From NCBI GenBank assembly GCA_036557365.1, contig DATBHR010000095.1, positions 20,732-84,731 on the forward strand: a stretch of 64,000 bases of DNA, given 5' to 3'. The notes beneath the pieces are model-generated. The model saw nothing but the letters and a program-made list of their open reading frames with translations. It did no database searches and was not told the origin of the DNA. The DNA comes from DATKHR01 sp036557365. GTDB lineage: Bacteria; Acidobacteriota; Vicinamibacteria; Vicinamibacterales; CAVVIG01. Within the stretch, counting starts at the first letter, position 1, and each line of letters opens with the position of its first letter. Position numbers and translations under genes: made by a program. Shown one piece after another: positions 18,006 through 26,445 of the stretch.

Positions 18006-19410
18006 CGGCGCGATCGTCATCGACGGCACCGGCGGCGTCATGCCGCAGGTGTCGGTGCTGCCGCGAGAGCTCGGTCTCACCGATCTCGTTTTCACGCAGA
18101 TCCTCTTCGTCGTCGGACTGCCGTGGGTCGGCGTCGCGGCGAAACAGGGACCGGCCCACGTCGTGTTCTGGGTCATCGCGATGGCGCTGTTCTACGTGCC
18201 GTCGGCGGTCGTTGTCATCTACCTGAATCGCCTGATGCCGCTCGAAGGCGGCCTCTATCAATGGGCGAAGCAGGGATTCAGCGATGTCGTCGGCTTCCTC
18301 GTCGCATGGAATCTGTGGTTGTTCGCGATCCTGAACACGTCCGAGACCGGGATTCAGGCGACGCAGTACTTCGCGTACATCCTTGGGCCGGAGGGCGCGC
18401 GTCTCGTCACCTCCAGGCCGGTGACGGCGCTCGTGAGCGCGATCCTGTTCGCGGCGCTCGTCGGTCTGGCGGTTCGCGGCTTGAGCATCGGCAAATGGGT
18501 CCACAAGACCGGCGGCTTGCTGATGGTGACGACGTTCGTCACGCTCGTCGCGCTGCCGTGGTTGAACCTCGCAACCGGCAACCTCGAACAGTTCCATCCG
18601 CTCGCAACGGCAGCGCCAGTGGTATCGATCTTCAGTCTGAATTTGCTCGGCAAGATGGGATTCGGCGCGCTCGGCGGCTTCGAGTACGTGGCGATCCACG
18701 CCGGCGAGTGCCGGAATCCCTCGCGAACGATCGCGCGATCGGTGGTCATTGCGGCGCCGATCATCGCTGCGATGTTCATCTTCGGGACGAGCTCGGTCCT
18801 CGCGCTCGTGCCGATGGATCGGATCGATTTGATTGCGCCGATCCCGCAGGTGTTGAGCATCGGGTTCCGCCCGTTCGGATCGGTCGCGTGGGTGGCGCCC
18901 GTGACCATCTTCGTGCTGCTCGTCGTCCGCGTCGCGCAGGCGAGCGTGATGTTCACCGGTAACACGAGGCTGCCGATGGTCGCCGGATGGGACGGGCTGC
19001 TGCCCGCCTGGTTCACGCGACTCCACGACCGATATCAGACGCCGGTGAACTCGATCGTGTTCGTCGGCGCCATGACGTTCGTCTTCAGCCTCGCGGGCAT
19101 CGTCGGCGTCGGTCAGCAGGAAGGATTCCAGCTGCTGTGGAACGCCTCGGCGATTTTCTACGCGCTGACGTACCTGGTGATGTTCGCGCTGCCGATCGTC
19201 GGCTTCGGGGTCGTCGGTGCGCGTGCGCCCGTGTGGCTCCGCGTGGCAGCGGCATCGGGCTTCCTGATGACGGTGCTCTACGTGACGCTGTCGATCCTGC
19301 CGATCGTTGACGTCGTGAGCGTTCCTGTGTTCGCGTTGAAGATCTGCGGCGTCATCGCCGTCGCGAACCTCGTCGGCCTGTTCCTCTACAAGCGTCAGCG
19401 CGCCCGCTAG
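17974..19410 (+). CDS. APC-superfamily amino acid/amine permease
   Basis: A 478-residue inner-membrane transporter with about 12 hydrophobic segments. It has the APC hallmarks LPREL...TDLVFTQIL at the first helix, EGGLYQWAKQGF near segment 3, and GGFEYVAIHAGECRNPSRTI around segments 6-7. It probably imports an amino acid or amine in symport. It overlaps the UPF0145 gene by 32 bp and ends directly against the convergent desaturase stop with no intergenic base. Confidence 0.88.
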   Translation: MAQPSSSPDADGAIVIDGTGGVMPQVSVLPRELGLTDLVFTQILFVVGLPWVGVAAKQGPAHVVFWVIAMALFYVPSAVVVIYLNRLMPLEGGLYQWAKQGFSDVVGFLVAWNLWLFAILNTSETGIQATQYFAYILGPEGARLVTSRPVTALVSAILFAALVGLAVRGLSIGKWVHKTGGLLMVTTFVTLVALPWLNLATGNLEQFHPLATAAPVVSIFSLNLLGKMGFGALGGFEYVAIHAGECRNPSRTIARSVVIAAPIIAAMFIFGTSSVLALVPMDRIDLIAPIPQVLSIGFRPFGSVAWVAPVTIFVLLVVRVAQASVMFTGNTRLPMVAGWDGLLPAWFTRLHDRYQTPVNSIVFVGAMTFVFSLAGIVGVGQQEGFQLLWNASAIFYALTYLVMFALPIVGFGVVGARAPVWLRVAAASGFLMTVLYVTLSILPIVDVVSVPVFALKICGVIAVANLVGLFLYKRQRAR

Positions 19411-20355
19411 CTACTGTCGGCTCGGCCGGACGATCCGATCGAACAGCGAGCAGTCGCGATCGAAGACGAAGCGCAGCAGCAGCCGCGTCCATGAGCGGTG
19501 CGCGAAGAGCGTGTCGTAGAACTCGGGGGCGGCCGCCTTGAGCTTCGGCAGGCGTGACCACGGCACGGCGGTGAAGTCGTGGTGCTCGTTGTGATAGCCC
19601 ATGTTGAAGCAGACGCGATTGAGCGGACCGTAGTACGAGTAGGTCTCCTGATCGTCGGCGAACACGAAGTGCTCCTGAATCCAGCGCGCGCCGAGCGGGT
19701 GCAGGCCGATCGCGCTGATCGACGAGAACGCGAGGTACGCGAGCGGTTGCCAGCCGGCCCACCACACGACGCCGATCATCACCGCCGCCTGGATCACGAT
19801 GTTCACCACGATCCAACCGTCGAAGAACGACACGCGTTTCAATCGATGCGTACGGACGAGGCCCTGTACTGCCGCGAACGCCGCGAGCCATGCTGCCTTC
19901 CGCAGCGATCCGGTAACGACGCGCGACTCGGTCGGCCCTGGCACATCGGCGTCGAAGTCGAGCTCGCCGAGGTGCTGGTGGTGCAGCAGGTGATAACGGC
20001 CGAAGGACAGCGCCGCCGGAAACACGAGCGGCAGGTTCGCGACAATGCCCGCGATCTTGTTCAGCGACGGACGCCGGAACACGAGGTTGTGAATGCTCTC
20101 GTGGATCAGCACCCACAACGCGTGATCGACCGTCGCGCCGACGATGTACGCGATCGGCAGCCAGAGCCACCACGGAATGCGGACGACGAAGAGCGCGAGC
20201 GAGAACTGCGCGGCTACCAGGACGACGATCCAGGCGGCGGTCGATGCGGTTGGACCGACGAGGTCGCGCACCTCGGGATGCGCCTGGAGAATCGCACGTC
20301 GACGAAGCGTGTGATGCTGCACACGCGCGACGTGGATGTAGTCGTCGCGAGCCAT
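19411..20355 (-). CDS. Fatty acid desaturase resembling sphingolipid delta-4 desaturase (DEGS1-like)
   Basis: A 314-residue membrane di-iron desaturase. Three His boxes are visible: HESIHN (~85), HLLHHQH (~122-128) and GYHNEHHDF (~254-262). The segment ETYSYYGPLNRVCFNMGYHN and the following PWSRLPKLKAAAPEFYDTL closely follow the pattern I recall for eukaryotic dihydroceramide desaturases, as does the N-terminal RRRAILQAHPEVRDLVGP. Four or more membrane segments are expected. It could introduce a double bond into a sphingoid or acyl chain. The ATG at 20355 follows AGGATCG; an in-frame TTG lies one codon earlier. No other sphingolipid gene is in the window. Confidence 0.85.
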   Translation of the reverse strand: MARDDYIHVARVQHHTLRRRAILQAHPEVRDLVGPTASTAAWIVVLVAAQFSLALFVVRIPWWLWLPIAYIVGATVDHALWVLIHESIHNLVFRRPSLNKIAGIVANLPLVFPAALSFGRYHLLHHQHLGELDFDADVPGPTESRVVTGSLRKAAWLAAFAAVQGLVRTHRLKRVSFFDGWIVVNIVIQAAVMIGVVWWAGWQPLAYLAFSSISAIGLHPLGARWIQEHFVFADDQETYSYYGPLNRVCFNMGYHNEHHDFTAVPWSRLPKLKAAAPEFYDTLFAHRSWTRLLLRFVFDRDCSLFDRIVRPSRQ

Positions 20356-20389
20356 CAAGCGATCCTACAGGAACCCCGGCGGCGCGTCG

Positions 20390-21265
20390 CTAGACGCCGA
20401 AGAAGGCGTCGAGCTCCGCGAAAGTCTGGTCTGGCACTTCTTCCGGGAGGAAATGCCCGGCGGGAAGCGATTTGCCGCGGGCTGCAGGCGCGTGCTCGCG
20501 CCAGATCTTCATGACGTCGTACAGGCGCCCGACCGTACCGCGCTCTCCCCACAGCACGAGCAGCGGACACTCGACGCGCTTTGCGCCGTCCTCGGCCGCA
20601 TGCGTCAGGTCGATCGTCGCGCCGGCGCGATAGTCTTCGCAGGTCGCGTGAATCGTTTCCGGATCCTTGAACGTCCTCAGATATTCCGCGAACGCATCCG
20701 CCGTAATCGCGGGTCCGCCGAGGAACCGGCGCAGGTAGAACTCGGCGCTGTTGGCGATGAGCGTCTCAGGCACCGGCGCCGGCTGGATCAGGAAGAACCA
20801 GTGGAAGTAGGCCGTCGCGAACTCGCGCGTCACCATCGAGTACGGCAGCGGCACGATATCCAGCACCGCCGCCTTGACGACGGCGTCCGGATGCTCGACG
20901 GCGAGACGCCACGTGACCCGGGCGCCGCGATCGTGGCCGGCGACCGAGAACCGTTCGTAGCCGAGCGCGCGCATCACGTCGACTTGATCCTGCGCCATCG
21001 CGCGTTTCGAGTAGCTCGCGTGGTTGTCCGTGTCCGCCGGCTTGCTGCTGTCGCCGTACCCGCGCAGATCCGTCATGACGACCGTGTGCTTCTGTGCGAG
21101 ACGCGACGCGATCCGGTGCCACTCGACGTGTGTCTGCGGGTAGCCGTGCACGAGCAGCAGCGGCGGACCGCTGCCGCCACGCAGGACGTTGATCGTCGCG
21201 CCCGACGTCTCGATGCGACGCGACTCGAACCCGGGAAAGAAAGCGCTCCCGCGGTCAGCTTTCAC
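20390..21265 (-). CDS. Alpha/beta hydrolase (epoxide hydrolase / haloacetate dehalogenase type)
   Basis: A 291-residue alpha/beta hydrolase. It has the oxyanion motif LLVHGYPQTH, the DLRGYGDSSKP segment and an Asp nucleophile in the elbow AGHDRGARVTWRL. An acid in the LLVLWGERGTVG region and a terminal His in AGHFLPEEVPD complete the triad. An Asp rather than Ser nucleophile marks the epoxide hydrolase/haloalkanoate dehalogenase branch. Its GTG start overlaps the tannase stop (GTGA), so the two are translationally coupled. The substrate is unknown. Confidence 0.85.
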   Translation of the reverse strand: MKADRGSAFFPGFESRRIETSGATINVLRGGSGPPLLLVHGYPQTHVEWHRIASRLAQKHTVVMTDLRGYGDSSKPADTDNHASYSKRAMAQDQVDVMRALGYERFSVAGHDRGARVTWRLAVEHPDAVVKAAVLDIVPLPYSMVTREFATAYFHWFFLIQPAPVPETLIANSAEFYLRRFLGGPAITADAFAEYLRTFKDPETIHATCEDYRAGATIDLTHAAEDGAKRVECPLLVLWGERGTVGRLYDVMKIWREHAPAARGKSLPAGHFLPEEVPDQTFAELDAFFGV

Positions 21266-22848
21266 CGCTGGTTGCTGGACGAGGTCGTCGCTTTCCGCGG
21301 GCCCGAAGGCTCCGCGGCGACGCACGAGAAGTTCGCAGCTTCGTCGCTGCTTCCCGTGCCCTTCCATCGCGCGACCATCGGATAGAGGCACAACGGCCGC
21401 GTGCGATCGACTTTTCCGTTCGTGATGTGCGACGCGATCAGCTTGTCCGGCGCGACGCCTTTTTCGACCCACTGCTCGAGCGCCCCGAGATAGTCGGCCT
21501 GGTTCGGTCCGGGACCGCCGCCGCAGTGTCCCATCCCGGGCGCCGTGAAGAATCGGAAGAACTCGCGCGTCTTTTCGAGTCCGCCCATCGTCTTGACGAC
21601 GCCCTCGTAGTAGGCGGCGGTGTCCTGCGGCGGGACGACAGGATCGGACCAGCCGGTGTACATCAGCAGCTTCCCGCCGTGCTTCTTGAACGCGGTCAGA
21701 TCGCGATCCACCGCCTGCATGTACGGCAGCTTCTGCTCGGCGTATGCGAGGTCGCGATCCCAGTCGATCGTGCGCCAGTCCCAGTTCGGATCGTGGAACA
21801 GGAAATAGCGGAAGAAGCCGGCGCGCATCGGCTCCGGCGGATCCATGACGTAGGTCCGCCAGCTTTGAATGGGCTGTTCGCCGAATCCTTCGCTGCCGCG
21901 CGGCCAGCCCGTGAAGATCTGTTCGCCGGTCTTCGGGCTCTTCAGCCCGTCGTACATCTTCTTTACCGCGTCGACCTGCGGCGCCGTCAGACAAGTCGCA
22001 TCGTCGCCGCTCTTGCACAGCAGCTTCGCGGGATCGAAATGACAGCGGCGCGGATCGTCGATGACCCCGTCCTTCAGGCCGTCGAGGCCGTCGCACGCGT
22101 CCACCGCCGCCTTCGTGATGATCGGGAGCTTGGCCTGCGGGATGATCGCCTGTCCGTCTTTCGTGTGTGTTGCCATCCACGACCACATGAACGCGAACGT
22201 CTGTCGGATGCGGTTGCTCGCCGGATCGCCGGCGACGATGCCGTCGTAATCGTCGGGGAAGCGCTGCGCCTCGGACAATGCCTGGTGTCCGCCGCTCGAG
22301 CAGCCATTGAAGTACGCGCGTTCGGGAAGCCGGCCGGTGTGATCGCGGACGATCAGCTTTGCGGCGTCGGTCATCACGTGAATGGATCGATACGCCCAGT
22401 CGATGACTTTTTCCGGATGGCCCTGGCCGAACTTCATATCGTCGCCGGCATGCCCGGTGTCGGTGCTTGCCGTCGCGTAGCCGCGCCGCATGGCGTTGGC
22501 CATCGCCGCGTAGCCGATGGCGCCCGAGTAGCCGCCGTTGCCGACGCCTTCGAACTTGCCGTTCCACGTCTCCGCCGGGATCCAGACTTCGAACTTGATG
22601 TCGGAATCGCTCGTCGGCCGCGCCGTTGCTTCGACGCGACAGAATGCCGGCAGCGTCAGCGCGGTCTGCGACGTCGGCGGCGTGAATGCGCCCGCAGCGA
22701 CGAGGCTGGCCGACTTGATCGTGACGTTAGGGATGGTCAGCGCCGCGAGGTTGGCGCACGGCGTACCGTTCGAGGCGAACGGCGTCGCGACGAACGCGAT
22801 CGCTGAAACCGTCGCGACCGCGGTGCCGGTGAGTAGGCGGCGAATCAT
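21262..22848 (-). CDS. Secreted tannase / feruloyl esterase family protein
   Basis: A 528-residue exported esterase. The signal peptide covers residues ~1-25 (MIRRLLTGTAVATVSAIAF...). The nucleophile Ser is in YFNGCSSGGHQALSEAQRFP, the acid in YTGWSDPVVPPQDTAAYY and the His in GMGHCGGGPG, with a Cys next to the Ser and one next to the His as in tannases (CS-D-HC motif). It probably cleaves gallate or hydroxycinnamate esters of plant material outside the cytoplasm. The start was moved to the ATG preceded by AGGAGG. It heads a two-gene operon with the alpha/beta hydrolase. Confidence 0.9.
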   Translation of the reverse strand: MIRRLLTGTAVATVSAIAFVATPFASNGTPCANLAALTIPNVTIKSASLVAAGAFTPPTSQTALTLPAFCRVEATARPTSDSDIKFEVWIPAETWNGKFEGVGNGGYSGAIGYAAMANAMRRGYATASTDTGHAGDDMKFGQGHPEKVIDWAYRSIHVMTDAAKLIVRDHTGRLPERAYFNGCSSGGHQALSEAQRFPDDYDGIVAGDPASNRIRQTFAFMWSWMATHTKDGQAIIPQAKLPIITKAAVDACDGLDGLKDGVIDDPRRCHFDPAKLLCKSGDDATCLTAPQVDAVKKMYDGLKSPKTGEQIFTGWPRGSEGFGEQPIQSWRTYVMDPPEPMRAGFFRYFLFHDPNWDWRTIDWDRDLAYAEQKLPYMQAVDRDLTAFKKHGGKLLMYTGWSDPVVPPQDTAAYYEGVVKTMGGLEKTREFFRFFTAPGMGHCGGGPGPNQADYLGALEQWVEKGVAPDKLIASHITNGKVDRTRPLCLYPMVARWKGTGSSDEAANFSCVAAEPSGPRKATTSSSNQR

Positions 22849-22900
22849 CGAATCCTCCTGCGACTGGGTGAGCGACGACATTACTCTACGGCGTCCAACG

Positions 22901-23878
22901 TCAGGAAGTCGTGAGCACGACCTTGCCGGCTACGCTGCGGCCCGCCATCAGACGAAGCGCCTCGGCAGCCCTGGCGAGCGGCAGCGTCGTCGAAATGTGA
23001 GGCCGGATCTTACCCTCGGTGAACCATCGTCCGAGCTGCGCCATGGCTGCCGCAAAATTCGACGGCTCGCGCCTGGCGAAATCTCCCCAGTACACGCCGA
23101 CGATGGAGCAGCCCTTGAGGAGTGTCAGGTTCAACGGGATTTTCGGGATGTCGCCCGCTGCGAAGCCGACGACGAGCAGGCGGCCGCGCCAGGCGATCGA
23201 TCGGAGCGCCGGCTCCGTGTAGGCTCCGCCGACCGGATCGCAGATGACGTCGGGACCAAGACCATCGGTCAATGCCTTGATGCGTTCCCGCAGATCGTCC
23301 GTGCTGTAGTTGATGGTTGCGTCCGCACCGTGCTCGCGGCAGATCGCGAGCTTCTCGTCCGTCGATGCGCACGCGACGACGCGGGCGCCGATCACCTTGC
23401 CAATTTCGATCGCCGCGAGGCCGACGCCGCCGGCCGCGCCGAGCACCAGCAACGTCTCGCCGGCCCGGAGCTGTCCGCGATCCCGCAGCGCGTGATCGGA
23501 TGTCGCATAGGTGAGCCCGAACGCGGCGGCGGTCGGGAACTCCATTCCGTTGGGCAGCGGGAGGGCGCGCCGTGCGTCTGTCTTTACTTCTTCGGCGAAC
23601 CCGCCGTAACCCGTGATTGCCATGACGCGATCGCCCGGCTTCAGTGAGGTCACGCCTGCGCCGACGCTCTTCACGACGCCCGACACTTCGCTTCCGGGAG
23701 AGAAGGGAAGCGGAGGTTTCACCTGATATTTGTTCTCGATGATCAGGACGTCGGGGAAGTTCACGCTCGCCGCCCGCACGGCGATGACGACTTCGCCCGC
23801 TCCAGCCTCCAGCGCCGGAACGTCTTCGACGACGAGCGACTCCGGCGGACCGTAGGCCTTGCAGAGAACCGCTTGCAC
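22901..23878 (-). CDS. NADPH:quinone oxidoreductase-like MDR protein
   Basis: A 325-residue zinc-free medium-chain dehydrogenase of the QOR type. It has the substrate loop ASVNFPDVLIIENKYQ, the cofactor motif VLGAAGGVGLAAIEIGK and YWGDFARREP near the end. It reduces quinones or enoyl substrates with NADPH in the cytoplasm. It starts at a GTG 7 nt after a TAAACT hexamer and lacks a ribosome site, so the transcript may be leaderless. It is divergent from the cyclase gene, with a G-rich tract between. Confidence 0.87.
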   Translation of the reverse strand: MQAVLCKAYGPPESLVVEDVPALEAGAGEVVIAVRAASVNFPDVLIIENKYQVKPPLPFSPGSEVSGVVKSVGAGVTSLKPGDRVMAITGYGGFAEEVKTDARRALPLPNGMEFPTAAAFGLTYATSDHALRDRGQLRAGETLLVLGAAGGVGLAAIEIGKVIGARVVACASTDEKLAICREHGADATINYSTDDLRERIKALTDGLGPDVICDPVGGAYTEPALRSIAWRGRLLVVGFAAGDIPKIPLNLTLLKGCSIVGVYWGDFARREPSNFAAAMAQLGRWFTEGKIRPHISTTLPLARAAEALRLMAGRSVAGKVVLTTS

Positions 23879-23914
23879 GCGCGCGAGTTTACCAGACCCA
23901 CCACGACCTACCTG

Positions 23915-23949
23915 CCCTACCCGACCGACCCACCCGCCCTCCCCGACCC
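23915..23949 (-). other. G-quadruplex-forming tract in a divergent promoter
   Basis: On the minus strand there are seven runs of three or four G within 35 bases, separated by 1-6 bases (plus strand CCC runs at 23915, 23920, 23929, 23933, 23937, 23941 and 23947). It lies between the -10-like hexamers of the quinone oxidoreductase and cyclase genes, where -35 elements would be expected, and neither gene has a recognisable -35. Confidence 0.65.
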
Positions 23950-23964
23950 AGTTATCATTCGCGC

Positions 23965-24903
23965 ATGTCCGACATCATCAGAGAAACCGGGAAGCGTCTC
24001 CGGAACTGGGGCAAGTGGGGTGCGAGCGACGAGCGCGGCACGCTGAACTACATCACGCCGGCCGACATCCTCAAAGCGGCGGCGCTCATTCACCGCGGCG
24101 ACGTCTTTTCGCTCGCGATTCCCTTCGACGCGAAAGGACCGCAGATCAATCAGCCGCGCCGATTCAATCCCATCCACCGGATGATGATCACCGGACCGGA
24201 CTGCACGACCGGCGCCATCAAGTTTCCTGGCGGCGTCGGTTTCAGCGACGACATGATCATCATGCCGCTGCAGTGCGCGACGCAGTGGGACGCGCTCAGC
24301 CACTGCTTCGAGGACGGCCGGATGTACAACGGGTACGACGCGAACGAAATCTCCAGCCGCGGCGCGAAGCGCAACGGCATCGACAAGGTCTCTCGCGGCG
24401 TCGTCGGGCGCGGCGTGCTGCTCGACGTTCCGCGCGCCAAGGGACTCAGCTGGCTCGAGCCCGGATACGGCATCACCGCGGATGACCTTGACGCGGCGGC
24501 CGCTGCCCAGCATGTTTCAGTGGGGCGTGGGGACATCCTGATCGTGCGCACCGGACACATGGCGCTGTGCCGCTCTCGCGGCGAGTGGGGCGACTACGCG
24601 GGCGGCAACGCGCCGGGACTCTCCTTTCATACGGCGGACTGGGTGCAGGAGCACGAGATTGCTGCCGTCGCGACCGACACGTGGGGCATGGAAGTACGGC
24701 CGAACGAATTTCCAGACACGTACCAGCCGCTGCATCAGGTGTTCATCCCGAACATGGGGCTGACGATCGGCGAGATCTTCTTCCTCGACGAGCTTGCCGA
24801 GGACTGCGTCCGCGACGGCGTGTACGAATTCTTCTTCGTCGCGCCGCCGCTGCCCATCACCGGTGCGGTGGGATCGCCGATCAATCCGATCGCGATCAAG
24901 TAA
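23965..24903 (+). CDS. Cyclase-family metal-dependent hydrolase
   Basis: A 312-residue member of the cyclase/kynurenine-formamidase-like fold. The metal motif usually written HxGTHxDxxxH appears here as QCATQWDALSH: Asp and the last His are kept while the first His positions are Gln. This occurs in a recognised subgroup, so it need not mean loss of activity. Other family segments are GRGVLLDVPRAKG and EIAAVATDTWGMEV. The reaction is unknown and may be hydrolysis of an amide or lactone. The ATG lies 6 nt after TATCAT with no ribosome site, suggesting a leaderless mRNA. Confidence 0.82.
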   Translation: MSDIIRETGKRLRNWGKWGASDERGTLNYITPADILKAAALIHRGDVFSLAIPFDAKGPQINQPRRFNPIHRMMITGPDCTTGAIKFPGGVGFSDDMIIMPLQCATQWDALSHCFEDGRMYNGYDANEISSRGAKRNGIDKVSRGVVGRGVLLDVPRAKGLSWLEPGYGITADDLDAAAAAQHVSVGRGDILIVRTGHMALCRSRGEWGDYAGGNAPGLSFHTADWVQEHEIAAVATDTWGMEVRPNEFPDTYQPLHQVFIPNMGLTIGEIFFLDELAEDCVRDGVYEFFFVAPPLPITGAVGSPINPIAIK

Positions 24904-24912
24904 GGAGGCGCC

Positions 24913-25656
24913 ATGATCGCTTTGCGTACGACGCTCGTTGCGATCGTCCTGACCGGCCTCACGCCGCTGGCGTCGACGCAGACGCAGGAAGTCGTGGTGC
25001 CCGGTCCGGGCGTGACGCCGCCGCGTCCAATCGCGCAGGTCCGGCCCGATTACTCGGCGGACGCGATGCGGCTCGGCGTCCAGGGTCAGGTGTCGCTCGA
25101 GTGTGTCGTCGAAGTGGATGGGACACCGAGCAACATCCGCGTCGTGAAGTCGCTCCTTCCCAGTCTCGACGCGGAAGCGGTGAAGGCGCTCAGCCAATGG
25201 CGCTTTTCGCCCGGCCTGAAGGACGGCAAGCCGGCGCGCGTGGTGCTCCGGATCGACATGACGTTCTCGCTGCAGTCGTCAGGGCAGGCCGCCGCGCCGG
25301 CGGGTTTCATCAACGTGATGAGCCGCATGGATCCCAACGGCCGAACCATCGTGTGGGATGTCGCGCGCGAACGCGCGGACCATCAGCCGTCGTGGCAACC
25401 GGAGACGTCAGCGGCGCCGCCGCTCGCGATCGGCGATGCCATTCGCGCGGGGCAGGCCTGGGTGACGAAGATCCGGCCGGAGGTGAAGACGCAAGCCCTG
25501 ATGACCGCGTCGCTCGTGCGTTTCGGCGGCACTCGCTGGTACTACCGCGTCGAGTTCGCGCCGTCGGTCGACAACCGCATCGGCGACGAACGGATTACGG
25601 CGATCGTCCTGCTCGACGGCAGCATTGTCGAGCCTCGTACCGAGAAGTTGCCCTGA
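24913..25656 (+). CDS. TonB C-terminal-domain periplasmic protein
   Basis: A 247-residue exported protein. A signal peptide covers residues ~1-23. A TonB C-terminal domain follows (RPDYSADAMRLGVQGQVSLE, EAVKALSQWRFSPGLKDGK), and a ~120-residue tail has no recognised domain. Classical TonB keeps a long Pro-rich spacer and membrane anchor; here there is only a cleavable-looking signal, so it is more likely one of the secreted TonB-box-like proteins common in Acidobacteriota than a functional energiser. It lies 9 bp after the cyclase with an AAGGAGG site, so it is in the same operon. Confidence 0.8.
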   Translation: MIALRTTLVAIVLTGLTPLASTQTQEVVVPGPGVTPPRPIAQVRPDYSADAMRLGVQGQVSLECVVEVDGTPSNIRVVKSLLPSLDAEAVKALSQWRFSPGLKDGKPARVVLRIDMTFSLQSSGQAAAPAGFINVMSRMDPNGRTIVWDVARERADHQPSWQPETSAAPPLAIGDAIRAGQAWVTKIRPEVKTQALMTASLVRFGGTRWYYRVEFAPSVDNRIGDERITAIVLLDGSIVEPRTEKLP

Positions 25657-25662
25657 TCGCGA

Positions 25663-26445
25663 TCAGGACGCCGGCTCGCCTGCGGTCACCGGAATGCACT
25701 GCCCGGAGATGTTGCGTGCGAGATCGCTGCAGAGAAACGCGGCGAGCGACGCGATGTCTTCAGCGGTCGACATGCGCCGCAGCGGCGAGCGCTCGACGAA
25801 CGACTGACGCATCCGCTCGACGTCCACGCCTCGGACCTCGGCCTGTCCTTTGATCACGCGATCGATCCGATCGCCCGCAACAGCGCCCGGCGCAACGGCG
25901 TTCACTGTGATGTTGTGCCGTCCGAGCTCGAGCGCGAGCCCGTAGGTCATGCCCATCTGTCCTGCCTTCGCGGAGCAGTAGCCGACGCGATACGCGAGGC
26001 CTCGTCGTCCCGCCATCGACGCGATGTTGACGATGGCGCCGCGGCCGGCGGCGATCATCGCGGGGACGGCAAAGCGCGAGCAGAGATAGGCGCTCGTCAG
26101 GCAGGAGTTCACGGTGTAGAACCAGTCGTCCACCGTGTAGTCCTGGATCGGTTTCGTCGGGCCGCCGTCGCCCGCATTGTTGACGAGCGTGTCGACGTGG
26201 CCGAACGCCGTGATTCCGCCGTCGACGATCGCGCGCGCGCCGTCTTCTGTGCCGGCGTCCGCGACGATCGCGACCGCGCGTCCGCCCGCATCGACGACGA
26301 GCCGCGCGGTCTCCTCGACGAGCGTCGCCGATCGAGCCGCGCAGACGACGGCGGCGCCTTCGCGCGCGAACAGACTGCTCATCACACGCCCGATGCCTTT
26401 GCTCGCGCCGGTGATGACCGCGACGCGTCCGTCCAGCAAGCTCAC
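25663..26445 (-). CDS. SDR-family oxidoreductase
   Basis: A 260-residue classical SDR: VITGASKGIGRVMSS at the cofactor loop, NNAGDGG, catalytic Ser in NIASMAGRRG, then YCSAKAGQ with Tyr replaced or shifted in context (VGYCSAKAG contains the YxxxK pair). The C-terminus ends GQCIPVTAGEPAS. It is translationally coupled to the upstream CoA transferase (ATGA overlap), so it probably acts on a CoA-linked hydroxyacid. It is convergent with the TonB-like gene. Confidence 0.86.
   Translation of the reverse strand: MSLLDGRVAVITGASKGIGRVMSSLFAREGAAVVCAARSATLVEETARLVVDAGGRAVAIVADAGTEDGARAIVDGGITAFGHVDTLVNNAGDGGPTKPIQDYTVDDWFYTVNSCLTSAYLCSRFAVPAMIAAGRGAIVNIASMAGRRGLAYRVGYCSAKAGQMGMTYGLALELGRHNITVNAVAPGAVAGDRIDRVIKGQAEVRGVDVERMRQSFVERSPLRRMSTAEDIASLAAFLCSDLARNISGQCIPVTAGEPAS

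Noticed and set aside
23965..24903. Inactive cyclase because of His-to-Gln changes in the metal motif
   Set aside because: A subgroup of the family keeps the QxxxQWDxxxH form, so loss of function cannot be claimed.
24913..25656. Functional TonB energiser for the Oar-like receptor
   Set aside because: It lacks the membrane anchor and Pro-rich spacer, no exbB/exbD is nearby, and it is 9 kb from the receptor.
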